This document shows positions 1 to 10,520 of a DNA stretch of 64,000 nucleotides, one piece after another. Position 1 is the first letter of the stretch. Each line of letters begins with the position of its first letter. Position numbers and translations under genes: made by a program. The notes beneath the pieces are model-generated. The model was not told the DNA's origin. It was given only the letters and a program-made list of their open reading frames with translations, and did no database searches. Source of the DNA: Gorsachius magnificus (taxonomy: Eukaryota > Chordata > Aves > Pelecaniformes > Ardeidae). The DNA lies in the NCBI GenBank assembly GCA_034008185.1, contig CM067082.1, positions 123,257,988 through 123,321,987 on the forward strand, written 5' to 3'.

Positions 1-820
1 GGACAGTCACATCAAGTCAGAACTTTAAATCACTTGTAGCTATAGCAGAAAGCAAGGTTTTAAAGCAGGACATTAAACTTCTATAAAACTGCATTCAAAC
101 TCTAAGTGATTTCTACAAATAAATACGTTTATAAAAACAGAATGATTCAGGGACTGAGTCACTGTACGAAGAGACTCATGCTAAAGATTCTCTTTTGCCT
201 GTCATTATGGTACTATAAAGTTTTACCCAGATCATTGACATTTGTTACTGCATGTAGAAATACCCAACACAAGGACCTAGTATCAAGCTGGAGCTTGATT
301 CTGACTGAAGAAGCCGAGTGTTTGAGGAAAATGCTCAAATCACATCTGTAACAGCTCAAAATGAAGCCTGCCAAATTATTTGGTAATTATTTGGTTTCCC
401 TGCTTTTACTGTGGTTAAACATCAGCTAAAAATGCCAAAAGTAGTAAGTTATATTGCCTAGATTTCTGTTCCTTTATAGCTCCCTGAGGTTTGCGTTCAG
501 AAAAAAAGATCAGATTCAAATTTTATGCTTTAAATAAGAAACGTCCTAGAGTCAGGGTTCTTGCAGACGTTCATCCTCTCTATTAGCCTTCATTAAGACT
601 CCTTCATATCAGCCAAGCATGTTTTCACCACTTCTTTTCTTATTTTTATTTTATTTAAAAAAACCCAAAACATATGTGATTAAGCCATGATTTAAGTTAA
701 TTAAGGTTCCATTATTTGTTTAAAGAAAAAGAAAGCAACAAGAAGTAGTTCAAGAAAGGTCCAATTGCACATATGTTGCAACAGCTTTTCAATCATTTTA
801 GAGACTGTTAGTATGCACAG
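1..820. other. AT-rich flank, no gene recognised
   Basis: AT-rich sequence with no recognisable coding exon or repeat. Two overlapping AATAAA hexamers on the minus strand lie at 655-650 and 650-645. They sit about 170 nt downstream of the stop codons that end the candidate leftward terminal exon at 829-821, so this stretch could be its 3' UTR and flank. Poly(A) hexamers are common by chance in DNA this AT-rich, so this is an inference only. Confidence 0.45.
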
Positions 821-945
821 TTAGCCCACTAATATAGCAGAAGAACAGACACCATTCCACATAGCTGGTACAGTATATTTGTCAATAATTGCCATATTAA
901 GTAGTTCTTCACAAGGCAGGCTGAAACAGCCGTGATCCGTAGGAT
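821..945 (-). other. candidate terminal exon of a leftward gene (unproven)
   Basis: On the minus strand a good splice-acceptor context (pyrimidine-rich run ending TTTGTTTTAG, with TCTAAC as a possible branch point upstream) is followed from 945 by two open frames. One enters in phase 0 and ends at TAG (831-829). It reads as about 38 mainly hydrophobic residues that could form a membrane segment. The other enters with two bases of a split codon and ends at TAA (823-821), giving about 41 residues with a Cys-Glu-Glu and a Met-Trp-Asn. Neither matches a family I recognise. Two competing frames argue for caution: this could be a noncoding exon or chance. Confidence 0.2.
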
Positions 946-2085
946 CTAAAACAAATGCAAGCACCCAGAATTCAAAGAAACTGAATATATACACTTCTGG
1001 TTAGATGCTGAAGGTTCCATAGAAAGACACAAAACCCACCAAAAAACCCACCCAAGCCCAGCAGCGAAGACCGTAGTAAAGTGTCTCATCTAGAAAAGCT
1101 GAGGAAATAAAAAAAACCTAACAATGCTACCAGCATTATGACACCATGCCTCAGTACTGCAGATTTTTCACAGCAATATGGATCTCAGGTAATCTAAATA
1201 GTGCACTACTTCGAGAACAAAATAAGGAGAGCAAGATCATCAATTCCAAACATTTCAAGGGAGGGAAGAGGAAATTAAAGATTTTTCTGAAGAGTCCTTT
1301 AAAAATCACATTAAAATGAGCTCAAACTAGACTCTAATTATCAGCACTTTATTTAAATGAGAATTTTCTCTATGGCATTTTCAAGAAGAATTTTGTGACA
1401 GATGTTGCATGGTCCAGTCACATGTCAAAGTGTTAAAAGCCAACCACCTCAGCAGAAATAAAAGGAAACATTATGATGCTAGTGTCAACTCAACCAGTTT
1501 AACAGACACTATCTGTGCAGAAGCAGCATGCTAAGATTTGTTCAAAGCCTCCTCTAGTCCGACATCTATTTATAGCTGCCCAGCCTCTCTACAATTTCTC
1601 ACAGCCCCTCCTCCTCTCAGAGCCAAGTCAGGGAAGTTTAATGGATATAATCCTGGGCCTTGTGCCGCAGGATGGTCAGAAGATCTGCAACTCTCCTCCA
1701 GCGATCCCGTGTGCAGTAAGCCCAGCGGCAATGAGCAGAGAATGGTCTAACCTACACAGGAGCCAAATAGATAAGGATAAACCTTACCACTCCTCTTTAG
1801 GAACAAACTCATTTTTCCTCTGCCAGCACGTTGATGGTAATGAACCACATAAGCATCAGAGCCTAAGCAAAAGATACCTGCCTCCTTCCTCCTCACCACA
1901 GAGCAACAGCCTAAGCCAACTGCCTTGAAAGCCAAGACAGAAGCTATCCAAGTCAGCTTTGACCCCTGGACAGCAGCAATGTCATCCATGCACCTTCCCA
2001 CTTGCATTATAAGGCTACTACTGTACATCGTACCTTCCTCAAAGAAATTAGGAGGCTGACGGGTTTTTTTCAGCGCAGTTTTTGG
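946..2085. other. no gene recognised; open frames on both strands
   Basis: Moderate-GC sequence between the candidate terminal exon and the CpG-island shore. A plus-strand frame of 137 codons (1515-1928) and a minus-strand frame of 93 codons (2028-1747) overlap, and neither resembles a known family. Several GT-donor-like sites occur on the minus strand. No exon chain could be closed through them. If a leftward gene starts at the CpG island, this is intron or undetected exon. Confidence 0.4.
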
Positions 2086-2325
2086 TTAGCGTGCGATATC
2101 CGCCACCCAGCCATGCACGTTCATGTCTTTCCATAAAGCATTGATCCAGATCGGTGGAGCACCTATGTTAGAAGGAGCACCTTTGCCAGCATCTCCACCA
2201 ACAGCTGTAACATCGCAGAAAGGGTGCGGATATTTTCCTGCATACGGAGCACAACGCCACAGGCTGAACTCTGCCACAAGCTTTGTACATCCTCGGTGCC
2301 TCTCCTGCCGTCTACATCTACTTGC
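2086..2325 (-). other. candidate second exon of the leftward transcript (unproven)
   Basis: On the minus strand a pyrimidine-rich stretch ends in CTACAG at 2331-2326, so an exon could begin at 2325. Two overlapping frames stay open. One runs about 79 codons to TAA at 2088-2086, with a Gly/Pro/Trp-rich end. The other runs about 65 codons to a TAG and ends in a Leu/Met-rich amphipathic stretch. I recognise neither product. Only weak donor candidates (AAG|GTGCTC type) lie inside, so the exon's right boundary is unclear. It lies on the CpG-island shore, where open frames are favoured by composition. Confidence 0.2.
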
Positions 2326-3067
2326 CTGTAGTACTAGTACAGAGACCAAGGAGATGACAGCACTACGGGAAAATCCTGCCCACCCGATTACAACCACATT
2401 TTCTCCCCTTTCCCCAAGTCGGAGGCAGACGGAAGGGGAGGGATGACTTCCTCGGGAGGAAAATAAGCAGGGAAAAGCCGGGGCAGAGATCAAGAGAGAA
2501 GGAATCACCCCAAAGGGAGAGCAGATAATCCCCGAGAGGCGAGGCTGCGGAGGGGCACAACCAGGGAGGGAGGGACAGGGACAGCGAACCGGGGGGATAA
2601 TCCGGGAGAGAAGGGGGGAGATAATCCCCTCGGAGGAGGGGGGAGGCGGAGGATCCCGGAGAGGGAGGGGCGGGAAATCTGATAATCTCCCGGAGGAAAA
2701 CCGGGAAGGGGGTGGGGGTACCGGAGCGGCAGATGAAGAGCGAGTCTCCCGGGGACGCATCCGGAGGCGGGAGGAGGAGGGTTAATCCTCGCTCTGGGGG
2801 CAAAAATCCCTCTTCCCCGACTCCGGCGCTGCCATGTTCCCTTCCCTGCAGGCCCGCCCGGCGCCGGTACCTGCGGGCGGGCGGCTCTTCCCCCGCCTCA
2901 CGCCGCAGGCACACGGGGCGCCTCAGCTCCAGCCGCCGGGGCAGCGCGCCCCGCTCCGGCCGCCCGGCCCCGGGGCAAAGGGGCTCGGCCGGGATGGCTG
3001 CGGGACCCCGCCTCCCACCACCATTTCCCCGCCGGCTTGAAGGGAAGGAGAAGCGGGTGGGCGGACG

Positions 3068-3068
<1 letters not shown>

Positions 3069-3106
<38 letters not shown>

Positions 3107-3118
3107 GCGCGCGCGCAC
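3069..3118. repeat. (AC)18(GC)6 alternating tract
   Basis: Fifty consecutive bases alternate purine and pyrimidine: 18 AC units, six GC units and a final AC. Such tracts readily adopt Z-DNA. It lies about 40 bp inside the putative first intron from the donor at 3160. Confidence 0.95.
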
Positions 3119-3160
3119 CCCGCCGCACACGCGACCTCCTCGCCGGGTACCGCGACTCAC

Positions 3161-3420
3161 CGGCTGGCGCCGGCTCCCGCTCCCCGTCCCCTCCTCAGCG
3201 GGCGCCGCTCAGCCCCATCTACGAGCGCGGGCGCGCGAGCTGGCGGTTGGCGTGAGGCAGAGCGCTGCCGGAGCTGCCGCCGCCGCTTCCCCCGCCGCCC
3301 TGCCCCGCCGGCCCTGCCGCTCTGCGCCCGCCTCGGCGCGCGCCGCCGGCGTGGCTGTAGCACGCGCTCGCGCTCCTCCGCCCCCGCCCCCGCCCCCTGC
3401 CTCCCCGGCCGGCGGCGGGC
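3161..3420 (-). other. probable noncoding first exon, leftward; 5' end not determined
   Basis: Reading leftward, CCG|GTGAGT places an exon end at 3161 and a consensus-quality donor at 3160-3155. Upstream, the sequence holds a short frame: an ATG near 3217 runs eight codons to a stop, so the exon looks like 5' UTR with a small upstream ORF. The 5' limit given is only the edge of the GC-box cluster, where a TATA-less start would be expected. No gene identity can be assigned. Confidence 0.45.
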
Positions 3421-3447
3421 CCCGCCCCTCCCCCCCGGGGGTGGGGG
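3379..3447. promoter_or_regulatory. GC-box cluster (Sp1/KLF-type)
   Basis: Several tandem CCGCCC/CCCCGCC motifs at 3379-3398 and again at 3421-3430, followed by a C/G-run block up to 3447. They sit just upstream, in the leftward sense, of the putative first exon. This is the usual arrangement for a TATA-less CpG-island promoter. No TATA box was seen. Confidence 0.6.
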
Positions 3448-3493
3448 CGCCGCGAGTGCGAGGGGACAGGGGCGTGTGTCTGTGGGAGCGTGT

Positions 3494-3589
3494 GCGGGAC
3501 CCTGCGTGTGGGGGGCCCTGCGTGTGCGGGACCCTGCGTGTGGGGGACCCTGCGTGTGCGGGACCCTGCGTGTGCGGGACCCTGCGTGT
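3494..3589. repeat. 16-bp G-rich minisatellite, six copies
   Basis: Six head-to-tail 16-bp units with core GGGACCCTGCGTGT start at 3494, 3510, 3526, 3542, 3558 and 3574, differing at a few positions, plus a decayed partial copy after 3589. The period is not a multiple of three, so a protein frame crossing it rotates through all frames. This accounts for the repetitive Cys/Val/Arg-rich pseudo-proteins seen here. The upper strand is G-rich. Confidence 0.93.
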
Positions 3590-3794
3590 GCGACCGCGCG
3601 TGTCGGCGTGTGTGAGAGAGAGCACCTACGTGCGTGCCTGCGCCCGTGGAGGGGAGGGCGTGTGGGGGTGAGCGGGCGAGGGAAACGGTGGGGGGGAGGG
3701 GGGTTTGTGATGGAGAGCGCCCCGCCTGGGTTTGGTGTCGGCGCTTGCCGGGGCGGGTTCGGACTCTCCCCGGTCCCAGTCAGGAGCGGACACC

Positions 3795-3811
3795 CCAAGC
3801 GCTTCGCTTGG
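3795..3811. promoter_or_regulatory. perfect 7-bp inverted repeat beside an E2F-like motif
   Basis: CCAAGCG-CTT-CGCTTGG is a perfect 7-bp palindrome with a three-base spacer. It is followed at once by TTGGCGC, which resembles an E2F site and an NFI half-site. It lies at the right edge of the CpG island. A binding role is inferred from the motif only. Confidence 0.35.
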
Positions 3812-3850
3812 CGCTGCCCATTCAGTCACCAACAGCGAGGAACACTGGCA

Positions 3851-6800
3851 AAGCCCGAGTCAAATATTTTGAAGGTGCGGGGGACGTTTCCCCCGATACT
3901 AATAACATCCAAGACCACCGAGATGGAAAAAACACCGAAAAAACTGGTTTTCCTGGACTTCTGATCAAACACATCGTTTGTTTTGGTAACAGGGATAACC
4001 GAGGAGCTTTTGCTTTTTGCTCCTGGTTGATTTTGCGGACACTCTCACCTTTGGATTCTCTTGGACTTTCTGAAATTTGAGTTGCAAACATGTCTTGCAT
4101 GCACAATTCTCACTAAAGCTGGGTCATATGTCTGAGGATAAGATTTACGCCAGAAAAGAAAATGTTCATATCCAAACCAATACTTCATTCCTCGGCTTAT
4201 TTTCATTCACTTTTTTCCTTTCTCTTACCGACTTTTCCGAAAGTTTTTAAATCCAAGTGTACAGTTTGACTGTAACCTACTTAATTATGCTGTTTTAAGA
4301 ATACATGACAGCCTGGTGTGACATGTGGCAACCCTTCAGGCTGCCTGCAATTCGCACTGGCTTTTGCTTTGGGAGCCACTGGGGAGAAGGAAAAGCCAGA
4401 ACTACGTGGGGGCAGAGTTTGAACAGAAAATCCACTAGGTATCGATTTTCATTTTAACCGGTTCAGATTGTCCTTTCCTACCAGATGACAAAGAAACTGA
4501 TTTTTATGCAACCAAAGATGTCAAAAGAAGGCACATATCTATGCTGGGTGTAACTAAAGAAATTGTGGAACAGCAGCCAGCAGGTGAAAAACCTTTCTCA
4601 GATTGACCAATAAAGATACACTGAGTAAATAAGATCTTGCTGTCCTCATCTTAGGAAACCAGCATGTAAAATTCCTTTAGGAATTATTTTTACTTACTCT
4701 TCAAATTACAGTAGCTACCCTGTGCTGAGAGCTTCACAAGCACATGGAATTATGCATCCTCAGATCCAAAGAGCTTCCAGCCCTCCTGCGATTTCTCAGT
4801 AAAGAAGTCCAAACTGAACATATTTTTGGTAATTTGCTTCACAAGCAGTTATCTTTTCCTTATTAAAATGAAAGGAAACTTAAAACGCGTCATCAGGGAC
4901 TCTAAGCTAAGTGATGACCTACCACCCTTTCCGTGCTCAAACCCCTGCGGCTACAATGGAAAAACTGACAGGTGTAGAAAATCCTCACACCCCGAAAAAT
5001 AACTCCAGATCTTTCCCTCTCCTTTGCCCCTCGCTTGTTTTTTTGTGATGTTCTAATGGAAAACCTTTTGAACCAGAGCCACAAAACACCTGTCACCTTG
5101 TCCTGTGTTTCACAACTCAACGTCTTGTTGACTTCTTCTACAGCTCCTGCGCTTGAGGAGGCTGAGCGTTATTCCACTAAGGAGAAAGGGTTGTAGCAAT
5201 TTATGCTGGCACCTCTCATGATATCCTGACTTTACCTTCGTGGCCAATGAAAGAAAATCGCTTCACTGCAAAACTTAAAGAGGTTCCTTTATTACGGTTC
5301 AACTCCAAGCTTGAATCCAAACCTGTGAAACATGAGAGCCCGTTTTTGGCTGTAGCAGAAATATCTAAACGCAAAGTACTTTGACTGCTCCACAGCCTTT
5401 TGAATGTCTTCCATGCTGGCCTCCGCAGCTGCTATTCGGCTATTAAAGCCCTTTAGGGAATGTGTCCCAAATGCTCACACACCACTTCTTGCCCTCTACT
5501 TAATCCATTTGACCCGTTAGGGTCAAGGAAGAAACAGAGATGTATTGTTTTAGAGAAGAATTTAGAAACTGATGTTTACCCTCTGGCAGGAATTAACATA
5601 TCCTTTTGGCTTTTTATTACTTACACTTGCATGCAGCTCGTAACAGAAATTCCCCCATCGAGGATGGCCATTAGGACCCTGATGGCGCAGTTCAGTCTGA
5701 TAGCTTTGCATCATTCCTGCAGTGTAAAAATGACTGTAAATCTCTCTTATCCATTTAACAGGCAATTACTGCACTTCAGCCAAGCCTCACCCTCTTCCCA
5801 GTTTGGGGCAGAGCACACAGGGACCTGTCCAGGGCTGACTTATGCCCCAGCAATTTCTGGCTAGTGATCATGGTCAGCCAGGCGTAAATTAGACTAGTGC
5901 CAAAGCCGAGTTGCTTTATGCCAGGGATTATCTCAGTCTCTGTCTAGCCACAGCATTCAGGGAGCAGAAGGACTGTACGGCAGGTCAGCCCCAGCCCTCA
6001 TACTTTTGGGCTGATTGATTAGTATTCACTTGCACTGGAGTTTATGACTCTGCTGAGCTTTGAACTCTGCCTTTGATGATACAGATCTCACTCAAGCAAA
6101 AGGTTTCTTTTACTCTGAAGCCTGATGCTCCTCTCTGTAAAACTGCAGAGACTAGGATTGCTAATGTCGTGATAGTTCTCTGCCGGTGCTGCAAGCAACG
6201 TGGTAGAGGTCTTTCTCCAGGGTCTTTGGGTTCTACTAGGGCTCCTATCCTGGTGTGGGGGGGTTAGAGAAGCAGACACTCCAGTGTACAAAACGTAGGG
6301 AAGGAGGATGATGTGGTTTTCAGTCCCCTTACACTTCTGGGTGTACAAATGGAAAACAAAACCTGCAACCACCACTAGCACCACCACATTTGTTTATTAC
6401 TGGAGGAATGATCTACTGGCTGATGTCAGCTATGCCAAAGTGTTCTTTGTCTTATGCTCTGCAGAATTCTGGGTCTGAATTCTGAGTTCTCTGTCACTAT
6501 TTTAATGACAAAACAGATGTACCCACAGAAGAGCTGCTGCTTTGAGTTAGTTCCCCTTTTTATAATTAATTGTTTGTGGGGAACTGTTGTTAAGCACTTA
6601 GAGTGAAGGAAGAACTTTGAGACACTACATTTTTTAACTGAAGTTTTTAGGTGATTGATGGCATACTCTGCAAGTCCAGTGTTCCGTGTACTTTAGTTTA
6701 CCAGGGTCTAATTTGGATAATCCATTTTTATGATCAGTCTTCAGATATCTGGAACTCTAGACTACTTCTTTATTTGATAACCTCTAAAATACGCTGTCTT

Positions 6801-7185
6801 CATCACTTGATGAATTACAGACAATAAAGCATCAGCTGCTTTGCTGTGTTTATCAGCACTTGGGAATCTTATGACGGTAACTTGTTTATGTATCCACTGG
6901 CATACTATCCCAGATCATTGTCATCAAAACAGTGAGGATTTTTTTATGAAGTTCTTTGCGCCAATAAAATGAGCTAGGGTGGGGTTTTTTTGGTATACAG
7001 TATGATTTCATGTCTGTATACAAAACGTCATTCAAGATTTTCAAAAAGATCCAGCAAAGACAGCAAAATCTATAAACTACTTCTCATAAGAAATTTCATG
7101 ATTTTCCAAACTACCGCAGAAGAACTCATTAAAAGATCACATGGATGACTACAAATATTGAAGGTATAATGAAAATAGTTTCTTT
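3851..7185. other. AT-rich noncoding stretch, no gene recognised
   Basis: No recognisable exon, transposon or RNA gene. The longest open frame (134 codons, 5460-5864 plus) has no family resemblance and no clear splice context. A 20-bp segment at 4284-4303 recurs exactly at 20474-20493. Confidence 0.55.
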
Positions 7186-7212
7186 GGGGGGGTGGTGGTG
7201 GGGGTGGTGGTG
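7186..7212 (+). repeat. G-rich (GGT)n tract
   Basis: A run of seven G followed by GGT repeats, with four or more G-runs. It could form a G-quadruplex on the plus strand. Confidence 0.8.
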
Positions 7213-8819
7213 ATCAAAACCACAGTAATTAGGAAAATGTTGATTTAAATGGAAAAGCAATATGAAAGAATAAAAAAGACAGTACCTAGCAAGTTAAAAG
7301 GCTGTACATCTAATTCCTATGCTATTTTCATCACTGAGGTCTGTTTGCATGTGGAATTCAACTCCACAGGAGGAGATAATCAAGACAAATAGTATGGCTT
7401 TATTTTTAAAAGGGGTGGATAATTTCATGGCAGCTTACAACATTGGTAACCGGGCAAGCTAAGATAATAAGGCTAATCAAATCTCATGCTTCACAGCACA
7501 AGTTCCCTGCGGGGTCAGGAAAAATCTTTCCACTATATACAACACTATACAATTAGCAAGGTTATTATTGGGGAGCAGAAGTACAGCCTTCTAAAGCAAC
7601 AGGCTTTTACCATTATCAGAGAACAGGGGCTGTACTTCGCCCAATAGAGAAAAGAGCATTATTTTTTTATGCCACTTCTGCTCCTCTTCGCTGTCAGAGT
7701 TTTAGAATTACAGTACTTGGGTTTGTTAAAACAAACAAAAAAAATTTCCCCTGAACATGACTACCTAAGTGCATTACTGTCTGAAACCTGCCAAAACCTC
7801 TTGCACCTGTGACTGGTAGCCCAGTTCAAAAATAGCTGTCACTGACTGGACACAGGAATGGTATTGATTAAGCTGTTGCAGGTTGCAAGGGTGCATTGCC
7901 CTCTGGTTAGGTCAGTAATGTTACAGAATTTGCTTCTCGGTAGTGGTTTAGGCAGAAAGACATGGTCCCAAATAATGATCAGCTCTTAGCTAGGAGCTGA
8001 AATGACATGTTTTTTGAATATTTAGTTTTGGAAGTACTGTTCATTTTCTTTAATTGCCTGAACATATTGTTGTAGGTGTTCTGTGTGTATACTTGAATTT
8101 AATTTTCCATCAGTGTGTGCATAAGAGAAATTATATTAGCTGCAATTGAAAATATTTATCTATTTTTTTCTGCAAAATTTATGTTCTGTGTATGAATGTG
8201 ATACTCTTTGCAAGTTGGGTTTTTTTTCTTGTGATGCAGAGGAAGCACAACAGCAGAACAACATCCTTTGAAAACTCATATTATGAAAAAGACTGTCTTT
8301 CCACGAGCTATACCTTAGACACAATGCGTAGGCATTTCTTTGACCCCTATCTCAAAGATATTTGTTTTAAATGTACTAATTATTTTTAGGTGACCTATTC
8401 TTTTGCCCTGGGCACAACCTATGTGCATTCTCAACTCTTAGCCCACATACTGTCCAGAGTGGGGAAAAAAACCCAAAATACAACCTCACCTCCATCTTGA
8501 AATTTGGGTTAAATGCCAAGAAAATCTAAAAACATGAGAGGAGCTTATACAAAGATAAATTCAAGCTTTCTTCACAGGTGCAAGAGTGACAATCTTTCTT
8601 ACATAAAGAATATTCAACCCCTTTCTTTCGCTAGACTGCATGGCCATGAGCTGTAGAAGGTTCAATGAATTTGAATTAAAAATAAAAGTTTTGTTCACTC
8701 CTCAGGTCTCAGTAACAAGTTCAGTAAAGGATCTACTGTCTACAGTATCCTCCTGAATTCAGAGCTGGCACAAAAGATCCATAAAGCTGAACAATGAAAA
8801 TGTGTGTCTGTTGCTGAAT
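7213..8819. other. noncoding stretch with one inverted repeat, no gene
   Basis: Apart from the inverted repeat at 7567-7645, nothing is recognisable. Open frames are no longer than 65 codons. Confidence 0.55.
7567..7645. repeat. imperfect inverted repeat (hairpin)
   Basis: GAAGTACAGCC at 7578-7588 is the exact reverse complement of GGCTGTACTTC at 7628-7638. Outside these, ATTGGG (7567-7572) pairs with CCCAAT (7640-7645), separated by an asymmetric bulge (five bases against one). The loop is 39 nt. It could be a remnant of a small palindromic repeat, an old LINE tail, or a structured RNA element; the sequence does not decide. Confidence 0.7.
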
Positions 8820-10520
8820 AGGGTAGGTGATTTAGTGACAGAAGACGCAGCTATGTTTTAGGTACTCAGTGCCTTCTTTCCCTTGTTCTTCACCAACAAG
8901 GTCTCCCAGGCCTCTGTGCAAGGAGGAGGAGAAGTATCAGCAGTGGATGAAAATCATGACAGGGATTACTTGTGAGAACTCAGTTCATACAAGTCAGTGG
9001 GACCAAATGGGCTGCATCTGAGAGAGCTGAGAGGGCTGGCTGATGTCCTTACAAGGCTGCTTTCTACCAGCTTTGAAAAGCCATAGACATCAAAGGAGGT
9101 CCCTGACAACTGAAGAAAGGCAAATATCGCACCCGTCCTCAGAAAAGGCCACCAGGATGATTTGGGAAACTAAATGGGACAGCCTCGCTTAGGTTCCTGC
9201 GAAAATCCTGGGGCAAGTCCTCTTGGAACAGATTTCTAGGCATATGGAGAAGGTGACTGGAAATAGTCAGCATGGTTTTACAAAGATTAAATCATGCCTT
9301 ACCAACCTGAATGCATTTCTATGGTAAAATTACTGGATTGGTGGATGTGGGGAGAGCTGTGGATGTCAAGACTTTAGCAAGGCTTAAAAATAGACTACAG
9401 CAAGGTTTTTGACACTGACTCTCTCAGTGTCCAATGTTCACACGTTTCAGTCTGGATGAACAGACAACTGCATGGTTTGGATGGTCAGGCCCAGAGGGCA
9501 GTAGTTAATGGACCATGCTCTACCCAGAGGCCAGTAACAAGAGTAATAAGTGGAGTACCACAGGGGTCTTTCCTGGAACCTGTCCTATTTCACATCCATA
9601 ACAATGACCTGGAGGAGGTGACAGAGTGACGGTTGCTCAACAGATTTGCAGATGAGACCAGGTTGGGGGTACAGTTAACATGCTGGTGGGGAGGGTTGCC
9701 ATCCAGAAAGACCTTGACATGCTGGAGGAATGGGCTCGCAGAAACCTCATGAAATTCATCGAGGACAAATGCTGAGTCCCACACCAGAGATGAACTTAAT
9801 CCCTTGCACTGATCCAGGGGGAAATGTGTCTACCTGGTTGGGTAGCAGCTGTTCTAAAAAGGCCCAGGAGGTGTTGGTAGACAGTGAGCTAAGCATGAGC
9901 CAGGGGTATCCTCTGGAAGCAAAGATCAACAGCAACCCAGGCTCTATTAGTATAGGAGGAAAGTCAATATATTATAGCCCTCCCATTACTTGGCACTTGT
10001 TAGACCACACTGAAATACTGCCTCCAGTTTTGGAACCCCAGTACAAAAGACATCGAGTAAACTAAAGCAAGTTCAGCTGAGAACCACCATGATGGTTGGG
10101 TACTGGAGCACTTGACCGGTGAAGAGAGGCTGAGGGAACTGGGCTTGTTCAGTCTGGAGCAGAGATGGCTTTGAGGGGGACATAACAGCAGCCTGACAGT
10201 GCCTATGAGGAGGATACTGTGAAGATGGAGCCAGGCTCCTCAGTGGCCCATGACTGAAGGATGGGAAACAAAAGACATAAATGGAATCAAGATAAATTCA
10301 GGCTGTAGATAAAGGAAACCTTTTTCATCATTAGAAAGCAGTGGAAGAGTTTGGCAAGAGAAGTTGTACAGTCTCCATCCTGTGAGGTTTTCAAGACTCA
10401 GCTGGATAAAGCCCTGAGCAACGTGGTGTGCTCTCATAGCTGTCCTTTCTTGGACCATGAGGTTGGACTAGAGACCTCCTGTGGTCCTTTCCTATCTGAA
10501 TTACTAAATGATTCAATGAC
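8820..10520 (+). mobile_element. CR1 LINE, 5'-truncated, decayed
   Basis: About 1.7 kb of CR1 pol and 3' end in plus orientation. Recognisable stretches follow the CR1 reverse-transcriptase order: the caaggtctcccaggcctctg region, the cagtcagcatggtttta region, the catalytic region and the C-terminal ggctgagggaactgggcttgttcag region, then a decayed tail near 10510. At 9645-9656 the catalytic FADD motif reads Phe-Ala-Asp-Glu. Multiple stops and indels break the frame, so it cannot encode an active enzyme. The 5' end is approximate. Confidence 0.92.

Larger units (their letters stand above)
2400..3850. promoter_or_regulatory. CpG island, probable promoter
   Basis: The only strongly GC-rich and CpG-dense stretch in the window, densest from about 2510 to 3480 and falling off on both sides into AT-rich DNA. 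It contains runs of GC boxes, an alternating AC/GC tract, a 16-bp minisatellite and a small E2F-like hairpin. In vertebrates such islands mark promoters, often bidirectional. A strong minus-strand splice donor inside supports leftward transcription. Long open frames across it on both strands (up to 319 codons at 2712-3671) are Pro/Arg/Ala-rich and run through simple repeats, so I treat them as composition artefacts. Confidence 0.85.

Noticed and set aside
2712..3671. 319-codon open frame across the CpG island
   Set aside because: Pro/Arg/Ala-rich, translates the (AC)n tract as His-Thr repeats and the minisatellite in rotating frames. Equally long frames exist on the opposite strand, so composition explains it.
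7898..7909. CTCF-like match on the minus strand
   Set aside because: Two mismatches in the core; dozens of such matches are expected by chance in 64 kb. The match at 54573-54584 was rejected for the same reason.
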